NCBI GenBank assembly: GCA_017414715.1
Contig: JAFQKV010000025.1
Location: 1 to 33,136 of the forward strand
DNA length: 33,136 nucleotides
Direction: 5' to 3'
Source of the DNA: Clostridia bacterium
GTDB lineage: Bacteria; Bacillota; Clostridia; Oscillospirales; QAMX01
The translations under genes and the position numbers were made by a program. The notes beneath the pieces are model-generated. The model had not been told where the DNA came from, did not search any database, and worked only from the letters and a program-made list of their open reading frames with translations. Position 1 is the first letter of the stretch; every line of letters starts with the position of its first letter. Of this stretch, positions 1-8,209 are shown piece after piece.

Positions 1-104
1 AAGGTGACGGCTGCGTCACCGTCCGCGACCGTGACACCATGGAGCAGGTCCGCCTGCCCATCTCCGAGCTCGCTGCCTACATCGAGAAGAAGATGGAGTT
101 CTGA
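1..104 (+). CDS. glyS: Glycyl-tRNA synthetase, C-terminal end (partial)
   Basis: Only the last 34 codons lie in the window; the reading frame starts at base 3 and ends with TGA at 102-104. The visible peptide contains the stretch [12 protein letters not shown], which matches the end of the anticodon-binding domain of the single-chain (alpha2, eukaryote/Firmicute type) glycyl-tRNA synthetase, where a 'T(V)RDRD(T/S)MEQ' block is conserved close to the C-terminus. The enzyme charges tRNA-Gly in the cytoplasm. A strong hairpin with a T-run follows 20 bases after the stop, so this is the end of a transcript. Assignment rests on recognising this short block; the rest of the gene is outside the window. 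Confidence 0.8.
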   Translation, partial: GDGCVTVRDRDTMEQVRLPISELAAYIEKKMEF

Positions 105-123
105 ATTTCATACAACAAGCATC

Positions 124-160
124 AAAAAAAGAAGGTTTCCATACGGAAACCTTCTTTTTT
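124..160 (+). terminator. Rho-independent terminator of glyS
   Basis: A 16-bp perfect stem (125-140 with 145-160) with a 4-base loop (ATAC) ends in a run of six T. The matching A-run on the other side makes it bidirectional. Before insertion of the exporter cassette it would also have served the convergent beta-helix gene. Confidence 0.9.
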
Positions 161-171
161 GTGCTTTTTAT

Positions 172-235
172 TCTTACTCGTTGCTCTCGCCCTCGAGCAT
201 CTCGGAATACCAGGGGGCACCGCCCTCGGAGAGGA
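172..235. repeat. 64-bp direct repeat, left copy (vestigial 3' end of the beta-helix gene)
   Basis: Identical base for base to 4081-4144, which is the 3' end (last 20 codons and stop, read leftward) of the beta-helix gene. The identity stops sharply at base 236 (G) versus 4145 (A). The left copy is not attached to a gene body, so it is a duplicated fragment marking the left edge of the exporter cassette. Confidence 0.95.
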
Positions 236-258
236 GCGGTGACGGAAACTTGTTCACC

Positions 259-293
259 AAGGCCCAATCCGCCTCGCCGCCAGATCGGGCCTT
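259..293. repeat. Small inverted repeat inside the cassette leader
   Basis: AAGGCCC at 259-265 pairs with GGGCCTT at 287-293 over a 21-base loop that itself has GCC/GGC pairing potential. It may be a weak terminator that isolates the ABC promoter from readthrough, but the T-run is short (TTTGAATTT). Confidence 0.35.
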
Positions 294-309
294 TGAATTT
301 AGGGTATGT

Positions 310-334
310 GCATGTCAACCAATGGTTGACATGC
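310..334. promoter_or_regulatory. Operator-like palindrome upstream of the ABC exporter promoter
   Basis: Two 12-bp arms, GCATGTCAACCA (310-321) and TGGTTGACATGC (323-334), form a perfect inverted repeat around one central A. It ends 16 bases before the -35 box of the exporter promoter. This is the shape of a dimeric regulator site (TetR, MarR or MerR type); no regulator gene lies in the cassette, so the regulator would act in trans. Confidence 0.6.
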
Positions 335-350
335 GTAAAGGCTTCATTTC

Positions 351-379
351 TTGACAATAAAAATCGATTGGTGTATATT
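351..379 (+). promoter_or_regulatory. SigA-type promoter of the ABC exporter pair
   Basis: A consensus -35 TTGACA (351-356), a 17-base spacer and -10 TATATT (374-379). It sits about 50 bases ahead of the first exporter start and inside the inserted cassette, so the cassette carries its own promoter. Confidence 0.85.
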
Positions 380-430
380 CTACATTAAGTAAGCACGCAA
401 AAAATGGATGTGTATATGGAGGTATGCTTA

Positions 431-2221
431 TTGAACAGAACAAAACTCTTTATGAAAACAATTGGTTATTCGATCAAGTTGTTGATCAAATCCAGTGGGT
501 TTATGTTACCCATCTACTTTGTGTTGACCCTCATAGCTTCAACGCTGACGCTGTTTAGCACTTTTGCGCTCAAGCAGATTCTTGACAGCGTGGTTACAAG
601 CAATCCGCAGATTTCCCTTATTCTGCTCTGGATTGGTTTGTACTGTCTATCTTTACTTATTTCACCGGTCAATACCTCTGCCCGGAACCTCTTGTACGAC
701 AGCCTTTTCAAAAAGGCAGAGCATCGTTATGAGTGTGATTTGGAGGAAAAGTTGGCACAGCTTTCCCTGTCCGTGATCGATTCCTCGGCAGGAAAGGATA
801 TGGTGGATGACGTTCGCTATGCGAAAAATACCGCCATCTATACGGCCGTTCGCATCGTATTCATCGTTTCATTGCTGTATACATTTGCCGTCGCTTTTAC
901 AACCCTTGTGCGCTTTCATTTCTGGTTTTCGCTTTTATTCCTTGCGCTCACCGTACCGGGAATCGTACTGACTATGGTGTTTGACAGAAAAGCCGAAAGC
1001 CTGCGGAGAAAACAGGCTCCTGACGTGCGTAAATTCTGTTATTACCGTTGGATGCTTACCGATGCGTGGCCGGCTAAGGATGTGCGCATGTATGATCTCA
1101 CCGAGGCAGTCACCACACGATACAACGAGGAAAAAAATCAGTATATCGAGGCAAACAAAAAGCTCGACAGAAGGAAAACCGGCTCCCTGTTGTTTGCTGA
1201 AATTTTGTGCAGAAGCGGCGAAATTGCCTTTACCGTGTTCGTAATCTATCAGGCTGTTCACGGAAAGATCAGCATCGGCGATATCGCCCTGTACACAGGT
1301 TTTGCCCTAAGCGTGTCCCGATCTTTTACGGAAGCTTTGTCCATTTTGGTTATGGGATATACAAGATCAACTGACATCATGGGGAGAGTGTTCGATTTCT
1401 TTTCTATGAACGCTGAAGAGACTCACGGCGATCGCAGACTCGAAACGTTTCAGTCCCTCACCTTTGATAACGTATATTTCAAATACCCACATACCGAGAA
1501 ATATGTGCTGAGCGGCGTTTCCTTTACGCTGAACAGGGGTGACAAGCTGTCCATCGTCGGTATTAACGGTTCGGGAAAATCCACCATTGTCAAATTGATG
1601 CTTGGCCTTTATGAGATTGAATCGGGAGAGATTCGGATCAACGGCTATCCCATGTCGGAATATGATATCCGTGATGTGCGAAAGCTCTTTTCCGCCCTCT
1701 TTCAGAGCTATGTGCAGTATCCGCTGTCCTTGCGGGAAAATGTTGCGCTTTCTTCGCTGGACAGAATTGACAACGACAAAGAGATTGAAGATGCGCTCAC
1801 GCAAAGCGGCGTTTATGAGGAGCTGCAGCCAAAACTGGAAAGCGGTCTGGATTCCTACATGACCCGCAAATTTGATGACAAGGGAACCGAACTGTCAAAG
1901 GGTCAGTGGCAAAAAATAGCTCTCTCCCGCGCCTATTTCAAAAATGCACCCATCATCATCTTTGACGAGCCGTCCGCCGCACTGGATGCGGAGGCAGAGG
2001 ATCGCATATTCCGCAACTTCGAGGAAATCTCCGAGGGCAAAACAGGTATCATGATTTCCCACAGGATCTCCAGCGCACGGCTGTCCAATCAAGTGATCGT
2101 TCTCGACGGAGGAAAGATCACGGAGACGGGCACTCACGACGAGCTCGTTGCGCTGGACGGCCTGTACGCGAAGCTCTATAACCTCCAGCGCGAGAAATAT
2201 ACAGCAAAGGAGGAGGCGTAA
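431..2221 (+). CDS. ABC exporter half-transporter 1 (permease fused to ATPase)
   Basis: A 596-residue type IV (MsbA/NisT-like) ABC half-transporter: about 330 residues of hydrophobic membrane-spanning domain followed by a nucleotide-binding domain. Walker A GINGSGKST is at about residue 377, the signature is LSKGQ (about 488) instead of LSGGQ, Walker B runs IIIFDEPSAALD (about 509), and the switch histidine is in MISHR (about 541). The GQWQKIALSRA context after the signature resembles exporters of lanthipeptide/RiPP type such as NisT, but no peptidase domain and no precursor peptide are visible, so the substrate is unknown. TTG at 431 is preferred because GGAGG lies at 418-422, 8 bases upstream; the in-frame ATG at 404 has no ribosome binding site. 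It is translationally coupled to the second exporter gene and is AT-richer than the flanking genes. Confidence 0.88.
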   Translation: MNRTKLFMKTIGYSIKLLIKSSGFMLPIYFVLTLIASTLTLFSTFALKQILDSVVTSNPQISLILLWIGLYCLSLLISPVNTSARNLLYDSLFKKAEHRYECDLEEKLAQLSLSVIDSSAGKDMVDDVRYAKNTAIYTAVRIVFIVSLLYTFAVAFTTLVRFHFWFSLLFLALTVPGIVLTMVFDRKAESLRRKQAPDVRKFCYYRWMLTDAWPAKDVRMYDLTEAVTTRYNEEKNQYIEANKKLDRRKTGSLLFAEILCRSGEIAFTVFVIYQAVHGKISIGDIALYTGFALSVSRSFTEALSILVMGYTRSTDIMGRVFDFFSMNAEETHGDRRLETFQSLTFDNVYFKYPHTEKYVLSGVSFTLNRGDKLSIVGINGSGKSTIVKLMLGLYEIESGEIRINGYPMSEYDIRDVRKLFSALFQSYVQYPLSLRENVALSSLDRIDNDKEIEDALTQSGVYEELQPKLESGLDSYMTRKFDDKGTELSKGQWQKIALSRAYFKNAPIIIFDEPSAALDAEAEDRIFRNFEEISEGKTGIMISHRISSARLSNQVIVLDGGKITETGTHDELVALDGLYAKLYNLQREKYTAKEEA

Positions 2222-2223
2222 CG

Positions 2224-4008
2224 ATGAATAAGCTCAAAGTGTTTTTCTCCGGATTGTTCAGAAACGTTTGGTTCGGGATCAAAACGAGCTTTCTCGCATC
2301 CAAATTCTATTTTTCCATGAAGCTGCTGATCCTCCTCTCCACCACGGCAATTCCGCTTATCAACATTTGGCTGTGGAAAGAAGTGCTGAACGGAATTGTG
2401 GACTATCAGAACCGCAGCAATTCCGTCATCCTCTGCCTTACCGTTTATCTTGCGCTGCAGCTTACAACTTATCTGTTAGCAAAGTTTAACGAATATGTCG
2501 ATAACCGTTACAGCGACGAGATGCAGTTTTACATTGAGACGGTTATGATGGAAAAAACCTCCCGCATGGATCTGTCCTTCTTTGATTCAGCCAAAATGGG
2601 CGATAAGGTTCGTCACGCCCGGAGTAATTTCAATGTCATGACGCAGATGACCTGGCTGGTTTTTGACATTATTTCCGCATTTATCAATGTCATCGCCACT
2701 CTGGTTATCGTTTGTGCATACAAATGGTGGCTGGGTCTTGCTACGCTTGCTCTTTTGATCCCCTTCCTGCTGTATAACAAAAAACGCACCGAGCGCAAGC
2801 TGGCAATGGAAAAGGAACAGCTCCGCGATAACCGCAGGAAGGATTATTATCGCGATGTGTTCTTCAACAACGATATTCAGTTTGAAATCAAGCTGAATCA
2901 TATCGGGCCTTATTTTATTCAGAAATATAAGGAGATCTGGCAAAAGCTGTACAGGATCAATAAGGCCGAGGATATCCGGCACAATATCATCAATGCATTG
3001 ATTATGATCGTCAACGTATCCAGCGAATTTCTGGTGCTGACGGTATCGGTGTTTGATGTCGTTGGAAAACGTATCGGCATCGGCGACCTGCAGTACAATC
3101 TCAGCATGGTGACCCGTCTGCGCGGTCAGGCCGAGACATTGGTACGTGCCGTCAACGATTTTCTGAACAGCAATTCGCGTCTGCTCGAGCTTCAGGAATT
3201 TATGGAGATTCAGCCGGAGCTTGAAAAGAGCGGAACGTTAAAGCCGTCGAAAAATCCCAAAATCGAATTCTGCAATGTAAGCTTCCGATATCCGAATGCA
3301 GAACAGTACGTTCTTAAAAATTGTTCTTTCGTTATCAATCCGCAGGAGAAGATCGGATTGATCGGGCTGAACGGCGCCGGAAAATCCACGATCATCAAGC
3401 TGATGTTCCGGTTCTACGACCCTGAAGAGGGCTGCATCAAGCTCGACGGTGTGGATCTGAAGGAATATGACGTTTATGCCGTGCGCAAGGTGTTTGGCGT
3501 ACTGTTCCAGGATTACGTGACCTACTGTCTGCCCCTTCGTGAGATCATTGCGCTTTCCGATTTCGATGAACGCTTTAATGACGAAAAGCTGAAAAAGGCC
3601 TGTGGCATCAGCGGAGCAAGCGAAATCATCAAGGACTGGGAGAACGGATTTGACAGCGTGCTCGGTCGCTACTATGCCGACAACGGAAAAGACCTGTCGG
3701 GCGGTCAGTGGCAGCTCGTTGGGCTCGCCCGCGCCTATTTCAAGGACAGCGAATACATGATTCTTGACGAGCCCTCCGCCGCCCTCGATCCGATCTCCGA
3801 GGACCGTATTTTTGAACAGCTCTATCATCTGAGCGAGGGCAAAAGCTCGGTCACGATCTCACACCGGCTTTCAAACACCACCCTTGCCGATAAGATCTTT
3901 GTCATCGATGACGGACATATTATCGAACAGGGCTCGCACTTTGAGCTTTTGAAACAAAACGGAAAGTATGCCGAGCTGTTCAATTTGCAGGCAAGCAAAT
4001 ACGTTTAA
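2224..4008 (+). CDS. ABC exporter half-transporter 2 (permease fused to ATPase)
   Basis: A 594-residue partner of the preceding gene, starting two bases after its stop; the Shine-Dalgarno AAAGGAGGAG lies inside the upstream gene's last codons. An N-terminal membrane domain (residues about 1-330) is followed by an ATPase with Walker A GLNGAGKST (381-389), canonical signature LSGGQ (about 491-495), Walker B YMILDEPSAALD (about 511) and ISHR (about 545). Because partner 1 has LSKGQ and this one LSGGQ, the two ATP sites of the likely heterodimer are not equivalent. The pair would export a substrate across the cytoplasmic membrane; peptide, drug or lipid cannot be told apart from sequence. Base composition and the flanking 64-bp repeats suggest arrival as one cassette with gene 1. 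Confidence 0.88.
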   Translation: MNKLKVFFSGLFRNVWFGIKTSFLASKFYFSMKLLILLSTTAIPLINIWLWKEVLNGIVDYQNRSNSVILCLTVYLALQLTTYLLAKFNEYVDNRYSDEMQFYIETVMMEKTSRMDLSFFDSAKMGDKVRHARSNFNVMTQMTWLVFDIISAFINVIATLVIVCAYKWWLGLATLALLIPFLLYNKKRTERKLAMEKEQLRDNRRKDYYRDVFFNNDIQFEIKLNHIGPYFIQKYKEIWQKLYRINKAEDIRHNIINALIMIVNVSSEFLVLTVSVFDVVGKRIGIGDLQYNLSMVTRLRGQAETLVRAVNDFLNSNSRLLELQEFMEIQPELEKSGTLKPSKNPKIEFCNVSFRYPNAEQYVLKNCSFVINPQEKIGLIGLNGAGKSTIIKLMFRFYDPEEGCIKLDGVDLKEYDVYAVRKVFGVLFQDYVTYCLPLREIIALSDFDERFNDEKLKKACGISGASEIIKDWENGFDSVLGRYYADNGKDLSGGQWQLVGLARAYFKDSEYMILDEPSAALDPISEDRIFEQLYHLSEGKSSVTISHRLSNTTLADKIFVIDDGHIIEQGSHFELLKQNGKYAELFNLQASKYV

Positions 4009-4012
4009 GCAC

Positions 4013-4045
4013 AAAACACCACGGACATGAAGTCCGTGGTGTTTT
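4013..4045 (+). terminator. Terminator of the ABC exporter operon
   Basis: A 14-bp perfect stem (AAAACACCACGGAC with its complement) around a 5-base loop, ending in TTTT and AT-rich sequence, right after the second exporter stop. The A/T tails make it usable from both sides, so it can also end the convergent beta-helix transcript. Confidence 0.9.
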
Positions 4046-4080
4046 ATATAAAAACGACGTATTCGGCTCCGATAAAGGAA

Positions 4081-4144
4081 TCTTACTCGTTGCTCTCGCC
4101 CTCGAGCATCTCGGAATACCAGGGGGCACCGCCCTCGGAGAGGA
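4081..4144. repeat. 64-bp direct repeat, right copy (3' end of the intact beta-helix gene)
   Basis: Identical to 172-235. This copy is in context, being the last codons and stop of the leftward beta-helix gene, so it is the original or reconstituted copy. Confidence 0.95.
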
Positions 4145-5273
4145 AATGCACGGGGGTGAAGGGATCCTGGCACTCCCAGGCCGCCTCGGGCAGGGGGATG
4201 CCGGTGTTGTTTGCAATGACCATGCCCGCACCGTGGCCGCCGCGGTCAACGATGAGCTCCTTTACCGCACCCGCCATCATGGCGTTGGAGGTAACGGCGC
4301 AGTGGGCGCACTGCTCAAGGATGATGCCGTACCAGGGAGAAACACGTCCGCTCTGGCCGTCATTCTTCCAGACGTTGAAGGTATTGCCGGTGACGGTGCA
4401 GCCGACGGCCTTGCGCATGTAGATCTGGCAGTCATCATTGGAACCGGGCTCCGCCTGCGCGCCGCTGCGGACGATGGTGTTGCCCGTCACGGTGATGGCA
4501 TAGGGCATGACCGTATGCTCCTTATGGAGACGCTTGTGGAAGTTCGGGGCATCCACAATGACGATGGCAGGACCGGAGGCGCGGTCAAAATAGTTGCCGG
4601 TGAGGTTGTAGCGCATACCGCCCATGAGCTTGACACCGCACTCGCGGTTCCACTCGATGCGGTTGGAGGTGAAGTTGACGGCGGAGTTCCAGGTGTCGCC
4701 GCCAAAGCCGGCCTTGCCGTTGCCGGAGAACCAGTTGTCCACAATGAAGGCATCGCAGCCGTCCAGATAGAAGCCGTAGCCCTGGTTTCCGATGCACTGG
4801 CTCTGACGCATGGATACCGCCCAGGCGCCCACCATGTTGATGCCGTTGCCGGTGCAGTTGAAGATGCGGCAGTTGTCGATGCGGATGGAATGCTCAGCAC
4901 GGGTCACATGGCGCTCACGGTTCATACTCATGCCGTGCAGGTTGGTTCCCATACCGCGGCCGTCAAGGGAAATACCGTAAAAGGTGGTGCCGATGGCATC
5001 GGAGATCTCAAGGATGCACTCCTGATCCTCGTGGGCCGGAATGAGCACCGTTCTGCCGACAAGCTTATAAGACCAGGTCACGGCGGCGCAAACCTCGATC
5101 TGCTGGGGAACGTAGATCACATCCGTGCGGTAAACACCTGCGGAGAAACGCACGCTGCAATGCTTTTCCGCCGCCTGCTGCATCGCTGCGCGGATGGCTT
5201 CGGTATCGTCGTGAACACCGTCACCCACGGCGCCGAAATCCTTCGGATCAAGATAGATTTTATCCAGTTCCAT
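4083..5273 (-). CDS. Right-handed beta-helix protein, pectate-lyase-3/GH28-like
   Basis: A 396-residue protein with the N-terminal block FGAVGDGVHDDTEAI (residues 13-27), the hallmark of the pectate lyase superfamily 3 / GH28-GH55-like single-stranded beta-helix fold. The rest has repeated N-x-(I/F)-x-x-N-x turns (TSNRIEWN, TGNYFDRA, TGNTIV, TGNTFNVWKN), as expected of helix coils. No signal peptide is seen, so it is either cytoplasmic or exported by another route. The family includes polysaccharide lyases, hydrolases and phage tail-spike-type proteins; the substrate cannot be assigned. The start has AAAGGTG about 10 bases upstream. Its 3' end is duplicated at 172-235, showing that the DNA between was inserted at or just beyond its stop codon. 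Confidence 0.75.
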   Translation of the reverse strand: MELDKIYLDPKDFGAVGDGVHDDTEAIRAAMQQAAEKHCSVRFSAGVYRTDVIYVPQQIEVCAAVTWSYKLVGRTVLIPAHEDQECILEISDAIGTTFYGISLDGRGMGTNLHGMSMNRERHVTRAEHSIRIDNCRIFNCTGNGINMVGAWAVSMRQSQCIGNQGYGFYLDGCDAFIVDNWFSGNGKAGFGGDTWNSAVNFTSNRIEWNRECGVKLMGGMRYNLTGNYFDRASGPAIVIVDAPNFHKRLHKEHTVMPYAITVTGNTIVRSGAQAEPGSNDDCQIYMRKAVGCTVTGNTFNVWKNDGQSGRVSPWYGIILEQCAHCAVTSNAMMAGAVKELIVDRGGHGAGMVIANNTGIPLPEAAWECQDPFTPVHFLSEGGAPWYSEMLEGESNE

Positions 5274-5392
5274 ATTTAAAAAACACCTTTCTCATTCGTT
5301 TGGTCTATACTAATATATTTCTGCTTAAATTGCAAGGGCAATTCTACCAAACTTTCCCGAAATAAAATGTTTCTGCTCTCTGCATGTCATAA

Positions 5393-5423
5393 AAAGACCG
5401 CGTGCAGCCTGCACACGGTCTTT
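5393..5423 (-). terminator. Terminator of the copA-copZ transcript
   Basis: AAAGACCG (5393-5400) pairs with CGGTCTTT (5416-5423), with one C/A mismatch and an inner GTGCA/TGCAC stem around a GCC loop. On the minus strand it is followed by TTTTTATG. It lies 6 bases after the copZ stop. Confidence 0.85.
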
Positions 5424-5429
5424 CCGTCT

Positions 5430-5639
5430 TTATTTTTCGATAATTTCTTCTGCCTTGAATCCGATCTCGGCAATGCGGGCGCAAAGCTCCGCATCGGAAA
5501 GGGTGGTCTCAACGTATGCCGTGTTCTCCGCAAGGGATACCTCCGCCGCGGTGATCCCCGCCGTCGCTTTGAGAGCTCGCTCCAGCCGGCCGGAGCAGCC
5601 GGCACACATCATACCGGAAACCTTGACGATCTTTTTCAT
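5430..5639 (-). CDS. copZ: Copper chaperone CopZ (HMA domain)
   Basis: A 69-residue protein that is a single heavy-metal-associated domain. The copper-binding motif GMMCAGC is at residues 9-15 (M-x-C-x-x-C), and the length is that of CopZ. It binds Cu(I) in the cytoplasm and passes it to the N-terminal domain of CopA. Its ATG overlaps the TGA of copA (ATGA), with AGGAAGAG as ribosome binding site inside copA, so the two are translationally coupled in the order copA-copZ. Metal preference for copper over other thiophilic metals is inferred from the motif and the CPC-type ATPase partner. Confidence 0.9.
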   Translation of the reverse strand: MKKIVKVSGMMCAGCSGRLERALKATAGITAAEVSLAENTAYVETTLSDAELCARIAEIGFKAEEIIEK

Positions 5640-7840
5640 TTCTCTTCTCTTCCTTTCATTTTCACAAGCCGCAGCGCATTGCTGACAACAAACAGCGAGC
5701 TGATACTCATGGCGGCAGAGCCGATCATGGGGTTGAGCTGCAGCCCGAATACGGGATAGAACACACCCGCCGCAATGGGAATACCGAGCACATTGTAGAA
5801 AAACGCCCAAAAGAGATTCTGCCGGATGATGCGCAGGGTGCGGCGGCCAAAAAGGATCGCATCCGCCACGGCCCCCGGATCCTCCGACATCAGCACCACG
5901 TCGGCGCTTTCGGCGGCAATATCCGTTCCGCTGCGCACGGCAATGCCGACGTTTGCCCTTGCAAGCGCCGGGGCATCGTTGATGCCGTCACCCACCATGA
6001 CCACGGTATGTCCGGCGGCGATCTCCGCCGCCACGGCGGCCTCCTTGCCCTCCGGCAGCACACCGGCGACGACCTCCGTCACACCGATTTCCGCCGCGAT
6101 GCGCCGGGCGGTACGCTCATGATCTCCGGTGAGCATGACCACCCGCAGGCCGAGGGAATGCAGCGCCTTCACCGCCTTTGCGGCACCGGGGCGCGGCATA
6201 TCCGACAGGGCAGCAAGGCCCAGCAGGCGGCCCGCACGGGCAAACCACACCACCGTTCGCCCTTCCTCCGAAAGGCGGTCGGCGCGCTCCGTATATTCCG
6301 CGGTATCGATGCCAAACTCCGCAAGGCAGGAGGCATTTCCGCCGATAGCCTCCGCGCCGTCGATACAGCCGCGCACGCCGAGGCCGGATATCGCGGCAAA
6401 ATCCGTGCACGCCGGAGCAGCAAGCCCCTCTGCCCGTGCCCGGATCGCCCGCGCCACGGGATGCTCGCTGCCCGCCTCCAGCGCGGCGGCAATGCGCAGA
6501 AGCTCCTCCTCCGAAATGCCGTCGGCACAGACAAGCTCCTCCACGGAAAGCTCTCCCCGGGTAAGGGTGCCCGTTTTGTCCATAAGCACCGTATCTGCAC
6601 CGGCAAGCACCTGCAGCGCCTCCGCCGACTTGACGAGCACGCCCGCCCGGGCACATCTGCCCACCGCCACCACGACGGCAACGGGTGTGGCCAGCCCCAG
6701 CGCACAGGGACAGGATATGACCAGCACCGAGAGGGCACAGGTCAGCGCAAATTCAAATTCAGCACCAAATATAAGCCATACCGCCAGTGTAACGAGGGAG
6801 ATGACCATTACCGTCGGCACAAAGATCCCGCTGATGCGGTCAGCAAGCTTTGCCGCCGGTGCCTTGGATGCACCGGCAGTCCGCACCATTTCGATCATGC
6901 GGGAAAGGGTGCTCTCCTCTCCCACCCGGTCGGCACGGATATGGAGCACGCCGCTTTGCACCACCGAAGCAGACAGCACCGTGTCCCCCTCCTCCTTGTC
7001 CACGGGAAGGCTTTCGCCCGTCAGGGCGGATTCATCCACCGCAGAGGAGCCGAAAACCACGCAGCCGTCCGCCGGTACGCTCTCACCCGGGCGAACGATG
7101 AAAACATCCCCCGCCCGCAGAGCATCAAAGGGCAGCTCGATCTCCGTTCCGTCGCGCAGGATGCGCACTGTGTCCGGTGCCAATGCGGCTAGGGCACGCA
7201 CCGCCTCCCCGGTTTTGGCCTTGGATCTCGCCTCCAGGCTCTTTCCGAGGGTAACGAGGGTAAGGATCATCGCCGCCGACTCGAAATACAGCGCATGGGC
7301 ATACATCCCGCTAAAGAGCCGCCATAGGCCGAAGCCTACCGAGGCCGCCGCTGAAAGGGATACCAGCGTGTCCATGTTGGCCGCCCCACGAAAGAGCGCC
7401 GGGATGCCCTTTTTGAAAAAGGCCCGGTTGAGCCACAGCACCGGCACCGTCAAAACAAGCTGCAGCCATGCAGACAACGTCTGTCCGGCCTCCGTTGCAA
7501 GGAATCTCGGCAGCGGGAACCCCATATGTGCCATGGAGAGATACATCAGCGGCAGCAGAAAGCAGGCCGACAGGATGAGCCGAAGCCACACCCGCTCACC
7601 CTTTGCCTCCGGCATGGGAGGTGCCGCGCCGCGCAGCGGGGAAATACCGAAGCCGGCACCTTCCACCGCCCGGCAGACGGCCTCTGCCGCCTCAGGCTCA
7701 CAAATGCATTTCATCAGCCCGGAAAGAAGATCCACCTGGACCTCCTCCACACCGGGAACGCGCGCCGCCGCCCGTTCCACCGCTGCCAAACAAGCCGAAC
7801 AGCTCATCCCGTCGATCCGGAACTGCATATTCTCTTTCAT
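5636..7840 (-). CDS. copA: Copper-exporting P1B-type ATPase CopA
   Basis: A 734-residue P-type ATPase. One N-terminal HMA domain carries GMSCSAC (11-17). The membrane metal site is SCPCALG (CPC at about 387-389), the actuator loop TGES is at 274-277, the phosphorylated aspartate is in DKTGT (421-425), the SEHP motif of P1B pumps is at about 458-461, and GDGIND is at 617-622. The C-terminal membrane pair contains YN and MS...SSLFVVSNALR, typical of P1B-1 Cu(I) exporters. It pumps Cu(I) from the cytoplasm outward. Start chosen at the ATG at 7840: AAAGGG lies 12 bases upstream, whereas the ATG at 7852 directly abuts that AAAGGG and could not use it. It is preceded by its own promoter and followed by overlapping copZ. 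No CsoR or CopY gene is adjacent. Confidence 0.93.
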   Translation of the reverse strand: MKENMQFRIDGMSCSACLAAVERAAARVPGVEEVQVDLLSGLMKCICEPEAAEAVCRAVEGAGFGISPLRGAAPPMPEAKGERVWLRLILSACFLLPLMYLSMAHMGFPLPRFLATEAGQTLSAWLQLVLTVPVLWLNRAFFKKGIPALFRGAANMDTLVSLSAAASVGFGLWRLFSGMYAHALYFESAAMILTLVTLGKSLEARSKAKTGEAVRALAALAPDTVRILRDGTEIELPFDALRAGDVFIVRPGESVPADGCVVFGSSAVDESALTGESLPVDKEEGDTVLSASVVQSGVLHIRADRVGEESTLSRMIEMVRTAGASKAPAAKLADRISGIFVPTVMVISLVTLAVWLIFGAEFEFALTCALSVLVISCPCALGLATPVAVVVAVGRCARAGVLVKSAEALQVLAGADTVLMDKTGTLTRGELSVEELVCADGISEEELLRIAAALEAGSEHPVARAIRARAEGLAAPACTDFAAISGLGVRGCIDGAEAIGGNASCLAEFGIDTAEYTERADRLSEEGRTVVWFARAGRLLGLAALSDMPRPGAAKAVKALHSLGLRVVMLTGDHERTARRIAAEIGVTEVVAGVLPEGKEAAVAAEIAAGHTVVMVGDGINDAPALARANVGIAVRSGTDIAAESADVVLMSEDPGAVADAILFGRRTLRIIRQNLFWAFFYNVLGIPIAAGVFYPVFGLQLNPMIGSAAMSISSLFVVSNALRLVKMKGREEK

Positions 7841-7885
7841 TCTTTTACACATCCCTTTAGGAAGTAAGCTATGTATAACACAGAA

Positions 7886-7914
7886 AGTATAGCATATTCC
7901 GCTCTGTTTTTCAA
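7886..7914 (-). promoter_or_regulatory. SigA-type promoter of copA-copZ
   Basis: On the minus strand -35 TTGAAA (7909-7914), 17-base spacer, -10 TATACT (7886-7891), about 45 bases ahead of copA. I see neither a CsoR-type (C/G-tract) nor a CopY-type (TACAnnTGTA) operator overlapping it. Confidence 0.8.
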
Positions 7915-7932
7915 TTTGAATCCTTACAAAAA

Positions 7933-7959
7933 CGGCTGCCCGCTTTTTGCAGGCAGCCG
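7933..7959 (-). terminator. Terminator after the YtxH-like gene
   Basis: CGGCTGCC (7933-7940) pairs with GGCAGCCG (7952-7959); on the minus strand the stem is followed by TTTTTG. It closes the leftward htpG-to-YtxH-like gene run. Confidence 0.85.
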
Positions 7960-7968
7960 CTTTCCCTC

Positions 7969-8148
7969 TTATTTTGCACCGATACCCATGCCTTCCGCAA
8001 GATCAGCCATAGCGCGCATGGTCTTGTTTGCGTTCTTTTTGAAGGCACGCATATTCCGGTCGGTCATGGGGGCGATGAACATCCCCGCGGCCATTCCCGC
8101 GGTAACTCCCGCAAGCATGCCCGTGACAAATCCCTTCAGCATTGACAT
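7969..8148 (-). CDS. Small YtxH-like membrane protein
   Basis: A 59-residue protein with one glycine/alanine-rich hydrophobic segment (residues about 5-27, containing GMLAGVTAGMAAGMF) followed by a basic, Asn/Met-rich tail. This is the layout of short YtxH/GvpP-like proteins, often stress-associated and of unknown function. The start at 8148 is supported by AAGGAGGAT immediately upstream; the longer in-frame extension has no such site. It is the last gene before a terminator and may be co-transcribed with the isomerase gene 61 bases upstream. The family call is by composition and is tentative. Confidence 0.65.
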   Translation of the reverse strand: MSMLKGFVTGMLAGVTAGMAAGMFIAPMTDRNMRAFKKNANKTMRAMADLAEGMGIGAK

Positions 8149-8209
8149 ATCCTCCTTGCCCTTTTGATCTTCAGGCATAGGATGTGCCGAAAGGCCTCTC
8201 TTTATCCCT

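Noticed and set aside
404..430. ATG at 404 as start of the first exporter gene
   Set aside because: No ribosome binding site ahead of it; GGAGG at 418-422 points to TTG 431.
6129..7892. Long rightward open frame (about 587 codons) opposite copA
   Set aside because: Composition is Ser/Arg/Ala/Thr-rich as expected of an antisense frame in GC-rich DNA; copA on the other strand has all P-type ATPase motifs.
7850..7930. CsoR or CopY operator at the cop promoter
   Set aside because: Neither the CsoR C/G-tract palindrome nor TACAnnTGTA is present.
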